Shown here in pieces: positions 9,041-18,047 of a stretch of DNA of 64,000 bases; the stretch's first letter is position 1, and each line of letters opens with the position of its first letter. The stretch spans positions 372,001 to 436,000 of the forward strand of contig CAVXSO010000001.1 of assembly GCA_963764465.1 (NCBI GenBank), read 5' to 3'. The notes beneath the pieces are model-generated. The model ran no database searches and was not told where the DNA came from. It saw nothing but the letters and a program-made list of their open reading frames with translations. Position numbers and translations under genes: made by a program. Source of the DNA: JAJXXT01 sp963764465. Its GTDB lineage: Bacteria > Pseudomonadota > Alphaproteobacteria > Acetobacterales > Acetobacteraceae.

Positions 9041-9509
9041 GGCCCCACCCATGCAAACCCGGGCCAGACCGTGGCCGTCTTCCATGCCGAACGGGAGCGA
9101 GCTTCCCCGACGCGCAAGGCGACGAACAGGTTTTCGCCTGAGGTGCGCGGGCACGCAGTGTCGCCGCGGGTCGATCGTGCCGAAGTTCAGCTGCACGGCG
9201 CAGACGTTCAACAAGTGGGCGAAGTAGGTCGAGGTCGGCGCAGCCATGCGGGACAGCGCGCCGTCGAACCTGAGCTGGTCGAGCCCGAATTGCCGCCAGG
9301 GAAACCGGCGCTTGCTGCTTCAGGCTGCACGGCAGCGCATGTGCGTCACTGACCGCGGCTGCCTCCCCCTTGCCGACGTCGATGTCGGACGTGGCGGCGT
9401 TACCCTGGCGGGACGATTGCGCATCAACCGCGGCATCTTCCGACAGCGACGCCCGACGCACCACCAACTCGCCGCCTGACGCTCTTCCGCCAGAGGGCCG
9501 AACCCTCCT
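9041..9509. other. Gap between gntR and hyuB; possible gene remnant on minus strand
   Basis: No intact gene is recognised. On the minus strand a frame from about 9319 down to 9041 and beyond reads plausible protein (FPWRQFGLDQLRFDG, then FAHLLNVCAVQLNFGTIDP) but has no proper start and runs into the antisense of gntR. It could be the decayed end of a transposase or unknown gene. No hairpin with a T-run was seen after gntR. Confidence 0.35.
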
Positions 9510-11138
9510 CTAGCAATCCGCCTCCGCTGTTCCATCGCACTCGACGACGGATAGACCCTCGATGGCATCTCTCCGTCTCGCCTCCGCCTCTCGGCTTGCC
9601 GCGGGCCCATAGCCGCCGCCGCCGGGCGTGTCGATGCGAACGCCGTCGGCGGCAGGGATGGCCTGCACCCCCTTGGCGCGCAGCTTGCGGCCGGACAGTG
9701 TCTCGACGCGCCCAGGCGCGCCAGCGTCGCCACCGCCGCGCCCTCGCGCCGGGAAATCAACGCGGTCGAACACCGCGAAGAGCTGGAACGCACTGCCGTC
9801 GATCGTTCCGACCTCAACACGTTGCCCGAGGCCGCCGCGATAGGTTCCCTCGCCACCGGTGCCGGGGATCAATTCCTTTCGATGAATGACGATCGGCGCG
9901 AATGTTTCGCATATTTCGACTGGGATCGAGCGAATGCCGCTGGGGAAGCTGGTTGCCGAAAGCCCGTCGCACGAAGGCCTCGCGCCGACGCCCCCGGCGT
10001 TGAAGAACAGAATGTCAAACGGCCGGTTCGCGGCATTGCCGCGCAGTTGCAGGCCCCAGTTGCAAGCCGCCCCCTCCGCGGGGATGAGATCTGGCAACAC
10101 ATCGGCAAGACAGCCAAGCACTACTTCCGGCAGGAACTGGCCAATGATGTGCCGCGCGGAAACCGGCGCCGGACGCACGACGTTGAGGATCGAGCCCAGC
10201 GGTGCGGTCACCTCGATCGGCGCGAGCGACCCCTCGTTGTTGGGAATATCGGGCGCGATGGCGGCCCTCACGCCATAACTCGCGTAGGCGCGCGTATAAT
10301 TCAGCACCAGGTTGATGCCGCGTTCGCTCGCCGGCGACGTGCCCGCGAAATCGATGGTGATCTTGTCGCCGGCAATGCTCAGCGTCGCGACGAGATCGAC
10401 CGGCGAAGAATAGCCATCGATGCGCATCGCGTTGCGATGCACGCCGTCCGGCAGCGCTGCAATCGCCGCCTTCATGCCGGCGCGCGACACCTCGATGATC
10501 TCGTCGGACAGCGCCGCGATGTCCGGGAGCGCAAACTCGTCAAGCAGGGCGTTGAGCCGCCTGGCGGAGACATCGTTCGCCGTGACGTAGGCCAGAATGT
10601 CGCCCTCTGCCTCATCCGGCGTGCGGACATTGCTGCGGATCAGCCGCATCAACCCGTCATCGATCCGCCCCTCGCGCGCGATCGGCAGGATAGGGATGGA
10701 CAACCCCTCCTCGAAGATCGAACGGCCATCCGGACCCATGCCGAGGCCACCAATGTCGACCTGGTGGCAGGTGCAGGCGAAAAAGGCGATAAGCCTGCGC
10801 TCGCGGAAGACCGGCGAGAACACCGTGACGTCGTGCAGATGCCCGGATACCAGCCAGGGATCGTTCGTGATGAAGTGATCTCCCTCGCGCATCGTCGAGG
10901 TGGGATAGACGTCGAGGAAATGCCGCGCCGCCACCGCCATCGCGTTGACATGGCCGGGCGTTCCCGTCACGGCCTGCGCCACCATGCGGCCGGTTGCGTC
11001 AAACAGCCCCGCGGACAGGTCGCCCGCCTCGCGTACAGTCGGGCTGAAGGCCACCTTCATCAGCGTGCGCGCCTGTTCCTCGACGACGGAGATCAGACGG
11101 CTCCAGAGAATCTGGCGGGTGAGAGAGGAGATTTTCAT
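9510..11138 (-). CDS. hyuB: Hydantoinase B / oxoprolinase-type subunit
   Basis: 542 residues, full length for the HyuB family. It begins near the family norm (MKISSLTRQILWSRLISVVEEQARTL) and carries HVNAMAVAARHFL, HLHDVTVFSPVF and ACTCHQVDIGG. The C-terminal GTGGEGTYRGGLGQRVEV is also characteristic. With HyuA it forms ATP-dependent amidohydrolases such as N-methylhydantoinase, 5-oxoprolinase or acetophenone-carboxylase relatives. It starts 2 bp after the hyuA stop. The TAG stop is followed by a gap that belongs to no recognised gene. Confidence 0.95.
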   Translation of the reverse strand: MKISSLTRQILWSRLISVVEEQARTLMKVAFSPTVREAGDLSAGLFDATGRMVAQAVTGTPGHVNAMAVAARHFLDVYPTSTMREGDHFITNDPWLVSGHLHDVTVFSPVFRERRLIAFFACTCHQVDIGGLGMGPDGRSIFEEGLSIPILPIAREGRIDDGLMRLIRSNVRTPDEAEGDILAYVTANDVSARRLNALLDEFALPDIAALSDEIIEVSRAGMKAAIAALPDGVHRNAMRIDGYSSPVDLVATLSIAGDKITIDFAGTSPASERGINLVLNYTRAYASYGVRAAIAPDIPNNEGSLAPIEVTAPLGSILNVVRPAPVSARHIIGQFLPEVVLGCLADVLPDLIPAEGAACNWGLQLRGNAANRPFDILFFNAGGVGARPSCDGLSATSFPSGIRSIPVEICETFAPIVIHRKELIPGTGGEGTYRGGLGQRVEVGTIDGSAFQLFAVFDRVDFPARGRGGGDAGAPGRVETLSGRKLRAKGVQAIPAADGVRIDTPGGGGYGPAASREAEARRRDAIEGLSVVECDGTAEADC

Positions 11139-11140
11139 GC

Positions 11141-13234
11141 TCACGCCGCTTCGCCCGCTGCTCCAGCCGCGAGCGCCTCCAACAGGAGATGGCCGTCCGG
11201 CAGCACCGTCGCGGTGAAACTCGACGGCACCATGATGGTCGTTCCGGCATCGACGACCAGCGCGGGGCCGCGCAACTCCCGCCCCTCGGCGAGCGCGATC
11301 CGGTCCACGGCCCGCGCGGCCACCGCGCCGCCACGCTGCTCGGTGAAGTGCCACGTGCGCTCGCCACCGCCTTGTATTGCCTCCACGGTAACGGCCGCAC
11401 CGGTCTTGGGCATCGGCGCGTCGGTACGTACGCTCCAGCCAAGCACCTCGACATCCTTGCCGTCGATCGTACGGTCATAGAGATCACGGTACACGGCCTC
11501 GAACGCGGCCCTCAGCGCCGTCGCGTTCCCTCCTGCGATCACCGGGCGATCTAGCGGCACGGTGATCTCGTGTCCCTGTCCGCGATAGCGCATCTGCGCC
11601 GACATCCGGGCGGTGAGCGTGGCACCTCGGGCGGCCGGGCGCAGCACCGTTGCGGTTTCCTCCATCAGCGCATCGATCACCGCGAGTGCGTCGGATGCCG
11701 AAAAGCGTGACAGCAACTGGTACTGGGAACGCGACTTCTCGAACGAGAGCGGCGCGCGCAGGAACCCCACGGCCGAGCCTACCCCGGCCGCGACCGGCAC
11801 CAGAACCCGAGACATGCCGAGTTTGGCGGCGAGATCAGCGGCATGCAGCGGCGCGGCACCGCCGATCGCGATCAGCGTGCGGCCGGCAAAACCATACCCG
11901 ACCTCGATCGCGTGTTCGCGCGCGGCACTCGCCATATTCTCGTTGATGATCTCGACGACACCGACCGCAGTATCCTCGGCCGGCAGCGCCATGCGCGCCG
12001 CCAGCGTCTCCGCCACGGCCCTGCGCGCGGCCCCGGCGTCGAGCGGGATCGCGCCATCAGCGAAACGATCGGGATCAAGCCGCCCCAACATCAGGTGCGC
12101 GTCGGTGACGGTCGCATCCGTGCCGTCGCGTCCGTAGCAGGCGGGCCCTGGCACCGAGCCGGCACTGCGCGGACCGACCTTGAGGCGCCCGAGGCGGTCC
12201 ACCGTCGCGATCGAACCGCCTCCCGCACCGATCTCGCAGAGTTGCACCACCGGCAGGCGCAGCGGCAGCCCGCTGCCAGGCTTGAACCGGTCGATGCGCG
12301 CGACCTCCAGCCCGCCTGTTGTCCGTGGCTCGCTGTTCTCGATGAAACAGAGCTTCGCCGTCGTGCCGCCGATGTCGAGCAGCAGCGCCTCGGCTATCCC
12401 GAGTGCGCGGGCGAGGGAGGCAGCGAAGACGGCGCCGCCGGCGGGCCCCGATTCGAGCAGCCGCACCGGATAGCGCGTCGCGGTCGCGACATCGCAGAGC
12501 CCGCCATTGGACTGCATCAGCATCAGCGGCCCGCCGATGCCGATTTCCCGCAGCCCTGCTTCCAATCGCCCGAGATAGCCGCTCATCAGCGGCTGCACAT
12601 AGGCGTTGGCCGTCACCGTCGTGAAACGTTCATATTCGCGGATCTCGGGCGAGACATCGCTCGAAAGGCTCAGCGGTATCGCGGGTAGGCACTCCCGCAG
12701 GATGGCGGCGGCTTCATGTTCGTGGTCGGGGTTTGCATAGGCGTGGAGGAAGCCGATTGCGACCGCCTCGATGCGCTCCGCCGCGAGCCGTGCCGCGGCC
12801 GCGCGCACGGCCGAGACATCGAGGGGCTTCAACACCGTTCCGTCAGCCGCGATCCTCTCGGTGATCGGCAGACGCAGCGAGCGGGGTACCAGCGGCACCG
12901 CCTTGCCCACCAGCAGATCGTACTGGTCGTGGCGATGCTCGTAGGCCATCTCCAGCGTGTCGCGGAATCCCTCGGTCGTAAGGAAGGCCACGCGAGCGCC
13001 GCGGCGCTCGATCACCGCGTTCGTCGCCAGCGTCGTCCCGTGCACCACCATGCCGACCTCCGCCGGCGCGGCGCCGGAAAGTGTCAGAACCTGCCGCAGC
13101 CCTTCGAGCACGGCGCGCTCGGGCGCGTCCGGCGTCGTCAGCAGCTTGAGGCAGGTCTGCCTTTCGCGATGCTCAAGGACGAAGTCGGTGAAGGTGCCGC
13201 CGATGTCGACGCCGACGCGCGCCAGGTTCTGCAT
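11141..13234 (-). CDS. hyuA: Hydantoinase A / oxoprolinase-type ATP-binding subunit
   Basis: 697 residues, full length for HyuA. The acetate/sugar-kinase-type phosphate loop GVDIGGTFTDFVL is at residues 8-20; GTTLATNAVIERRGA, LLDIGGTTAKLCFI and the glycine-rich EIGAGGGSIA follow. It phosphorylates or activates a cyclic amide before hydrolysis with HyuB. The gene is 56 bp downstream of livM and probably co-transcribed with livGFHM, linking uptake to ring opening. A palindrome matching the one before livJ overlaps its ATG, so an internal regulated promoter is likely. Confidence 0.95.
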   Translation of the reverse strand: MQNLARVGVDIGGTFTDFVLEHRERQTCLKLLTTPDAPERAVLEGLRQVLTLSGAAPAEVGMVVHGTTLATNAVIERRGARVAFLTTEGFRDTLEMAYEHRHDQYDLLVGKAVPLVPRSLRLPITERIAADGTVLKPLDVSAVRAAAARLAAERIEAVAIGFLHAYANPDHEHEAAAILRECLPAIPLSLSSDVSPEIREYERFTTVTANAYVQPLMSGYLGRLEAGLREIGIGGPLMLMQSNGGLCDVATATRYPVRLLESGPAGGAVFAASLARALGIAEALLLDIGGTTAKLCFIENSEPRTTGGLEVARIDRFKPGSGLPLRLPVVQLCEIGAGGGSIATVDRLGRLKVGPRSAGSVPGPACYGRDGTDATVTDAHLMLGRLDPDRFADGAIPLDAGAARRAVAETLAARMALPAEDTAVGVVEIINENMASAAREHAIEVGYGFAGRTLIAIGGAAPLHAADLAAKLGMSRVLVPVAAGVGSAVGFLRAPLSFEKSRSQYQLLSRFSASDALAVIDALMEETATVLRPAARGATLTARMSAQMRYRGQGHEITVPLDRPVIAGGNATALRAAFEAVYRDLYDRTIDGKDVEVLGWSVRTDAPMPKTGAAVTVEAIQGGGERTWHFTEQRGGAVAARAVDRIALAEGRELRGPALVVDAGTTIMVPSSFTATVLPDGHLLLEALAAGAAGEAA

Positions 13235-13244
13235 ACAGAATACA
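13230..13244 (-). promoter_or_regulatory. Candidate GntR/FCD operator overlapping the hyuA start codon
   Basis: TGCATACAGAATACA is an imperfect inverted repeat (12 of 14 arm positions pair) and shares the TGCATAC half-site and outer ATxCAA bases with the perfect palindrome at 16698-16714. The start codon of hyuA (CAT on plus, 13232-13234) lies inside it. Repression at this site would block initiation directly. Confidence 0.5.
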
Positions 13245-13290
13245 AGACGCTGGGATTACGCCCTGTAAAGCCCCGCCAAGCCGCGCCGGC

Positions 13291-14226
13291 TCACCGCAAC
13301 CGCGCCGAGTTGTCCCCCAGAATGCCCGTGGGCCGTGCGAGCAGGATCACCAGCAGGCACAACGCGATCACCACGACGCGCACGGCCCCGGCACTCGCCT
13401 GCCACTCGGGCGGCAGCACGGAGGCCAGCAGCATGCCGCTCACGCTCCATGTCTCCCACACCACGAACGCGCCCAGCACTGCCCCCGCGTGCCGGCCGAC
13501 GCCGCCGATGATCACCATCGCGTAGATCTGAAATGTCAGGATCGGCACGAAATCCAGTGGACTGATGAAACCCACGAAGTGCGCATAGAGCGCGCCTGAA
13601 AGTCCGCACAGCGCCGATCCTGCGACGAAGGCCTCGAGCTTGAACCGCGCGACCGCCTTGCCCATCCCGGCTGCCGCCGTCGTGTCCTCGCTCAGCGCGC
13701 GCAGCGAGCGCCCCCAGGGTGTCGCCGTCGCCCGCTCCAGCATCCACCACGCCAGTGCCAGCACGGCGGCGCACACACCAAGCCAGGCGGCATTCCCGCC
13801 AAGCCCGATCGAGCCCTCCCGTAGCGGCCGCGCGATCCCCGAGATCCCGCTCGGTCCGCCCGTCAGCTCGCCGGCATTGACTGCGACGATCTCGATGGAC
13901 ACGCCGACCCCGAAGGTCGCGATCGCCAGATAGTCCCCGCCCAACGCGAGCACCGCGAGCCCGACCGCCCAGGCTGCCACTCCCGAAACAAGGGTCGCGG
14001 CGACGATACTCAGCGCCACCGGCCACCCATGGTGACCCGCCACACCCGCCCAGTGCGGTCCGGTCAGGATCGCACTGGCATAGGCACCAATCGCGATGAA
14101 GCCCGCGATGCCGACATTGAACAACCCCGCATAGCCGTATTGGAGGTTCACGCCGAGTGCCGCGACCGCGAAGATCATGACATAGGTCAGGGAAAAAACG
14201 GCATATGAAACGAAATCAGCGATCAT
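13291..14226 (-). CDS. livM: Branched-chain-type ABC importer permease LivM
   Basis: 311-residue polytopic permease of the BPD_transp_2 family. Hydrophobic segments run through the protein, with the LivM marker NLQYGYAGLFNVGIAGFIAIGAY near residue 27 and GGDYLAIATFGV near residue 93. It pairs with LivH in the inner membrane. The start overlaps the livH stop by 4 bp. Position between livH and hyuA suggests the imported compound is the hydantoinase substrate rather than a branched-chain amino acid. Confidence 0.94.
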   Translation of the reverse strand: MIADFVSYAVFSLTYVMIFAVAALGVNLQYGYAGLFNVGIAGFIAIGAYASAILTGPHWAGVAGHHGWPVALSIVAATLVSGVAAWAVGLAVLALGGDYLAIATFGVGVSIEIVAVNAGELTGGPSGISGIARPLREGSIGLGGNAAWLGVCAAVLALAWWMLERATATPWGRSLRALSEDTTAAAGMGKAVARFKLEAFVAGSALCGLSGALYAHFVGFISPLDFVPILTFQIYAMVIIGGVGRHAGAVLGAFVVWETWSVSGMLLASVLPPEWQASAGAVRVVVIALCLLVILLARPTGILGDNSARLR

Positions 14227-15101
14227 GCTGTCTTACCCATGATCCCGTGCGGCCGCACCCGTAGAACCAGAAGAATCAGCGCGAAGGACACAACCTGCCG
14301 CCACGCCGCCAGGCCCGCATGCACCGCGATTGCCTCGGCCGCGGCGATCAGAACCGCTCCCAGCAGCGTGCCCTGGATGGAGCCCAGCCCGCCAAGAATC
14401 ACCGCGGCGAGCGAGGGCAGCAGGAAATCGTAACCGGCCTCCGGCTGCAGCGGACGCAGCAGCATCAGGGCAAGCCCCGCCACCGCGGAGGCGAACGCGG
14501 CGAGCCCCCAGGCCTGCCAGCGCACGAGCGCCACGGGCACCCCGGTCACCGCTGCCAATTGCGGGTTTTCCGCGACGGCGCGCAGGCACCGCCCGAAGTT
14601 CGTGCGCCGCAGCATGAGATGCAGTGTCAGCACCAGCATGAGCGCGCCAACCACGAGGCCGATATCCGTCCTGGTCATTCTGACGGCGAACAGCACGGGC
14701 CGCGCGATCTCGAGTCCGCGGTCGGCCATGCGTTCGGTGACACCGAAAACCAACGCCAGGACATTGCGGACCAACAATCCCACGGCAAATGCCGCGAGCA
14801 CGAGCGCGGAGCCGCCGCCGCGCCGGGCGAGTGGCTCGAAGACCAGACGAGCCGCGACAAAGACGACGACCGTCGCCAGCGCGATCGCGGCAATCGCGCC
14901 GGTAACGATACCGGCCGCATCTCCCAGCGCCGGCGCCGTCGCAGCATAACCGGCCAGCGCCCCATAGGCGCCCGCTGTGATGTCGTCGGCTTGCGCGAAA
15001 TTGGGGAAGCGGAAGATCGCGTAGACGATCGAGAGGCCGAGCGAGGCGACGCACAGCAGCGCGGCGCCGATCAGCGTGTCGGCGACGATATCGGCCAGCA
15101 T
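14223..15101 (-). CDS. livH: Branched-chain-type ABC importer permease LivH
   Basis: 292-residue polytopic permease, BPD_transp_2 family. Family signatures are SLGLSIVYAIFRFPNFAQAD near residue 20 and GLGSIQGTLLGAVLIAAAEA near residue 240. LivH normally reads NFAHGD where this protein has NFAQAD. The stop codon shares 4 bp with livM and the ATG abuts the end of livF. Confidence 0.94.
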   Translation of the reverse strand: MLADIVADTLIGAALLCVASLGLSIVYAIFRFPNFAQADDITAGAYGALAGYAATAPALGDAAGIVTGAIAAIALATVVVFVAARLVFEPLARRGGGSALVLAAFAVGLLVRNVLALVFGVTERMADRGLEIARPVLFAVRMTRTDIGLVVGALMLVLTLHLMLRRTNFGRCLRAVAENPQLAAVTGVPVALVRWQAWGLAAFASAVAGLALMLLRPLQPEAGYDFLLPSLAAVILGGLGSIQGTLLGAVLIAAAEAIAVHAGLAAWRQVVSFALILLVLRVRPHGIMGKTA

Positions 15102-15829
15102 CAGTCGGCTCGCCTTCGGAACGCGGTCCCGAGAAAGGCCGCAATGACCGTCTCATCCGCGAGCAATTCGCGCGCCGGGCGGGCGAGATGCACCACGCCG
15201 TCGATGAGCAGGGCGGCACGGTCGGCGATCGCGAGTGCCGCATGCACGTTCTGCTCGACGAGCAGGATCGAGACGTGCGCGGTGAGTTGCTTGAGCCGCT
15301 GGAACAGGAGCGCAACATTGTCCGGTGAAAGGCCCGCCGAGGGTTCGTCCAGGATCAGCACCTCCGGACCGCCGAGTAACGCGCGCGCGATTGCCACCAT
15401 CTGTCGCTGGCCGCCGGACAGCCTTCCGGCTGGATATCGCGCGAACCGCCCGAGCTCGGGAAACAGCGCCGTCATGTCGCCGATGGAGGGACCATGCCGA
15501 CGGCGCATCGCCCGCGCCAGGTCGAGGTTTTCGTGGACCGTGAGCTCGGTGAAGACATTGGCGACCTGTGGCACATAGCCGATGCCGAGACGCGTGATCC
15601 GGTGTGGCGGCATACCCACCAGGTTCTCGCCTGCGTACAGCACGCGGCCGCCGAAGACGGGGACGACGCCCGCTGCCGCCTTGGCAAGCGTGGACTTGCC
15701 GGCGCCGTTCGGTCCGAACAAGGCAAGCAGCTCGCCACGCCCCAACTCCAGCGAAGCGCCACGCACCACCGGGGCCGCGCGGGCGTAGCCGGCGATCAGT
15801 GCCTCGACGCGCAGCACCACCTCAGCCAT
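15101..15829 (-). CDS. livF: Branched-chain-type ABC importer ATPase LivF
   Basis: 242 residues with Walker A GPNGAGKS at 39-46, the LivF switch region GYVPQVANVFTELTVHENL, signature LSGGQRQM and Walker B VLILDEPSAGLS. It forms a heterodimer with LivG. The start is fixed by an 8-bp overlap with the livG stop. Frame-compatible Met codons further upstream lie inside livG. Confidence 0.95.
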   Translation of the reverse strand: MAEVVLRVEALIAGYARAAPVVRGASLELGRGELLALFGPNGAGKSTLAKAAAGVVPVFGGRVLYAGENLVGMPPHRITRLGIGYVPQVANVFTELTVHENLDLARAMRRRHGPSIGDMTALFPELGRFARYPAGRLSGGQRQMVAIARALLGGPEVLILDEPSAGLSPDNVALLFQRLKQLTAHVSILLVEQNVHAALAIADRAALLIDGVVHLARPARELLADETVIAAFLGTAFRRRAD

Positions 15830-16652
15830 GTCGTGCCACGCCACCCGCCAGGGAAGCCGCCGGGCCGAGAAAGGCGTCGAGCACGCGCTCATCGCCGCAC
15901 ACCGCTTCCGGCACACCATCCAGCATCACGCGCCCCTGCGTCATCACGATCACCCGCTCGCAATGCGCCATCACGAAATCGATATTGTGCTCGACAATCA
16001 CCAGCGTCATGCCCAGCCCCTGCAGATAGGCCACGGCCTCGGACAGTTTCCCGATCATGGCGGGGCTCACGCCCGCACAGGGCTCGTCAAGCAGGATCGC
16101 GTTCGGTTCGGCCATCAGCGCGCGACCAAGCTCCAGCAGCTTGTGCTGCCCGCCCGACAGCATGCCCGCCGGCAGCGCGGCATGCGCCGCCAACCCAAGC
16201 TCGGCCAGGATCGCACGCGCCCGTTCGCGGGCCCGGGCTTCCTCGCGATGCAGTCGCGGCCGCGCCAGCAGCGCGGAGAGGAAATGATCCCCCGCCTGTC
16301 GTGGCCGCGCGACCAGCAGATTTTCCTCCACCGTCAGCCGGCGGAACGGGCGCGGGATCTGGAAGGTCCGCACGAGGCCGAGTCCGTGGATCTCGTGAGC
16401 CGCGAGCCCGTCGACGCGCCTGCCGGCGAACAGGATCCGCCCAGCACTCGGTGCGATCTCCCCCGCGAGCAGCGAGAACATCGTCGTCTTGCCGGCGCCA
16501 TTCGGCCCGATCATCCCCACCGACTGCCCTGACGGGATGGCGAAGGAGACGTCATCGACGGCGGTAAGGCCATCGAATCGTTTCGTCACGCGTTCGGCCA
16601 GAATCGCCGCGGAGCTGGCCGCCTGGAGTGTCGTGGAAGGGCCGGGCTGCAT
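15822..16652 (-). CDS. livG: Branched-chain-type ABC importer ATPase LivG
   Basis: 276 residues. Walker A GPNGAGKT is at 49-56, signature LSGGQHKLLELG and Walker B ILLDEPCAGVSP follow, and the C-terminal BCA_ABC_TP_C tail ends in VLDAFLG. The ATG at 16652 is preceded by AGAAGG at good spacing. An in-frame ATG at 16703 has no ribosome-binding site and falls inside the palindrome at 16698-16714, so it is rejected. It is first gene of the livGFHM-hyuAB run and divergent from livJ. Confidence 0.94.
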   Translation of the reverse strand: MQPGPSTTLQAASSAAILAERVTKRFDGLTAVDDVSFAIPSGQSVGMIGPNGAGKTTMFSLLAGEIAPSAGRILFAGRRVDGLAAHEIHGLGLVRTFQIPRPFRRLTVEENLLVARPRQAGDHFLSALLARPRLHREEARARERARAILAELGLAAHAALPAGMLSGGQHKLLELGRALMAEPNAILLDEPCAGVSPAMIGKLSEAVAYLQGLGMTLVIVEHNIDFVMAHCERVIVMTQGRVMLDGVPEAVCGDERVLDAFLGPAASLAGGVARHG

Positions 16653-16697
16653 CCCGCCTTCTCTAGTACCAGCCCTGCTGGACAAGGCGAGCGGTTT

Positions 16698-16714
16698 TTG
16701 CATACCGTATGCAA
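16698..16714. promoter_or_regulatory. Perfect 8-1-8 palindrome between livG and livJ; likely GntR/FCD operator
   Basis: TTGCATACCGTATGCAA is a perfect inverted repeat in the 105-bp divergent intergenic region, 43 bp before the livJ ATG and 45 bp before livG. It is nested in a larger dyad, AGCGG to the left and CCGCT to the right. FadR/FCD-type GntR proteins typically bind palindromes of this size, and such a regulator is encoded at 18048-18710. A related site overlaps the hyuA start. Confidence 0.7.
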
Positions 16715-16757
16715 CCGCTCGATATCGCGTGATCACGCCGGGCACGGGAGGTGTCGC

Positions 16758-18023
16758 ATGCGCTTCTTCGGCTGTCTTCGTGTCGCAATCGTCGTCGCGG
16801 CGATCGCCCTGCTCACAACGACGGCCTGGGCGACCTGCCCAAGCAAGATCGGTCTCATCCTTCCGCTCACCGGCCCGATCGCGCCGATTGCGCAGGGCAT
16901 GGAAAAAGCGGCCGAGCTCGCCGCGGATCAGATCAACGCGGCGGGCGGAGCCAACGGCTGCCCCGTCGCGCTGGTCATACGCGACAGCCAGGGACAGCCC
17001 TCGGTCGCTGTTGACGATGCGCGCCAGCTCCTCGATCTGGAAGGCGCGCGCGTGGTGGTCGGCGGTGCGCTGAGCGGCACCGCCCTTGCGATCCTGAATT
17101 CCGTCACCGCGCCGGCCGGCGTACCGCTGATCTCGCCCACCGCGTCCTCGCCAAGCTTCTCAGCGATCGGCGCGAAGACGGGATTGTTCTTCCGCCTCAA
17201 CATTTCGGATGCCCTGCAGGGCATCGCCGCGGCGAAGGACGCGATCAAGGAACACAGCGGCACGGTCGGCATCATGGCCGTCAACAACGACTGGGGCCAG
17301 AATCTCTCCCGCGTGTTCAGCGAGAGCTACGCGAAGCTCGGTGGTAAGGTCGGCAAGGTCGTGCTCTTCAATCCGGGTCAATCCTCCTACCGGGCCGAGG
17401 TGACGAGCCTGCTGGAGACAAAGCCGGACACGCTCTACATGATTGGCTATCTGGCCGAGGGCTCCCGCATCGTGCGCGACTGGATCAGCCTCGGCGGCAC
17501 GCAGCGGATGCTGTTCGCCCACAGCCTCAACGACGCCAAGTTTGTCTCGGCGGTGGGCGCCCAATACCTCTCCAAGGCGACCTGGCTGACACCTGGGGAG
17601 ACGGCGAGCAATTCGCTCTCCAGCTTCCGCGCCGCATTCAGCGCGAAATATCACGAAGGTGCCGAGGGCCCGGGCCGCGCCAACACCTACGACGCGGTCA
17701 TGGTCGCCAGCCTCGCGATCCAGGCAGCCCATTCCGCAACGGATCCGAAAGCGATTGCGGCCGCCATCCACAAAGTGACAACTCCAGGCGCGACGGTGGT
17801 CACGGCGAGCGCGGAGGGCATCAAGGCCGGCCTCGCCGATGCCGGCGCGGGCAAGCCGATCAACTACATGGGCGCCGTTGGTCCGGTCGAGTTCGACCAG
17901 AGCGGCGACATTGTGGGTGCCTTCGTGATCTGGAAACTTGATGCCAGCGGCAAGCTCACGATCGTGGATCGGATGTCGGCGAAGGATGTGGCTTCTCTGC
18001 GCGACACGCCCGCCAGCAAGTAA
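16758..18023 (+). CDS. livJ: Branched-chain-type ABC importer substrate-binding protein LivJ-like
   Basis: 421-residue periplasmic protein (Peripla_BP_6). The signal peptide covers about residues 1-25 (AIVVAAIALLTTTAWA). The mature part opens with the family motif KIGLILPLTGPIAPIAQGMEKAAEL, followed by INAAGGANG and later PLISPTASSPSFSAIG. The ATG has a strong GGGAGG ribosome-binding site. The family binds amino acids, amides, urea or aromatic acids. Linkage to hyuAB favours a hydantoin- or lactam-like ligand (inference). Confidence 0.93.
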   Translation: MRFFGCLRVAIVVAAIALLTTTAWATCPSKIGLILPLTGPIAPIAQGMEKAAELAADQINAAGGANGCPVALVIRDSQGQPSVAVDDARQLLDLEGARVVVGGALSGTALAILNSVTAPAGVPLISPTASSPSFSAIGAKTGLFFRLNISDALQGIAAAKDAIKEHSGTVGIMAVNNDWGQNLSRVFSESYAKLGGKVGKVVLFNPGQSSYRAEVTSLLETKPDTLYMIGYLAEGSRIVRDWISLGGTQRMLFAHSLNDAKFVSAVGAQYLSKATWLTPGETASNSLSSFRAAFSAKYHEGAEGPGRANTYDAVMVASLAIQAAHSATDPKAIAAAIHKVTTPGATVVTASAEGIKAGLADAGAGKPINYMGAVGPVEFDQSGDIVGAFVIWKLDASGKLTIVDRMSAKDVASLRDTPASK

Positions 18024-18046
18024 AAGCCGCCCACCGTCGAGGCGGC
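18022..18046 (-). terminator. Intrinsic terminator of the gntR/FCD gene
   Basis: On the minus strand a GCCGCC...GGCGGC stem with a 9-nt loop is followed by TTTT, directly after the regulator stop. It overlaps the livJ TAA. For livJ the same stem lacks a U-run, so it is at most a weak terminator in that direction. Confidence 0.6.
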
Positions 18047-18047
18047 A

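Noticed and set aside
16701..16703. Alternative livG start at 16703
   Set aside because: No ribosome-binding site, and it falls inside the perfect palindrome; ATG 16652 has AGAAGG at good spacing.
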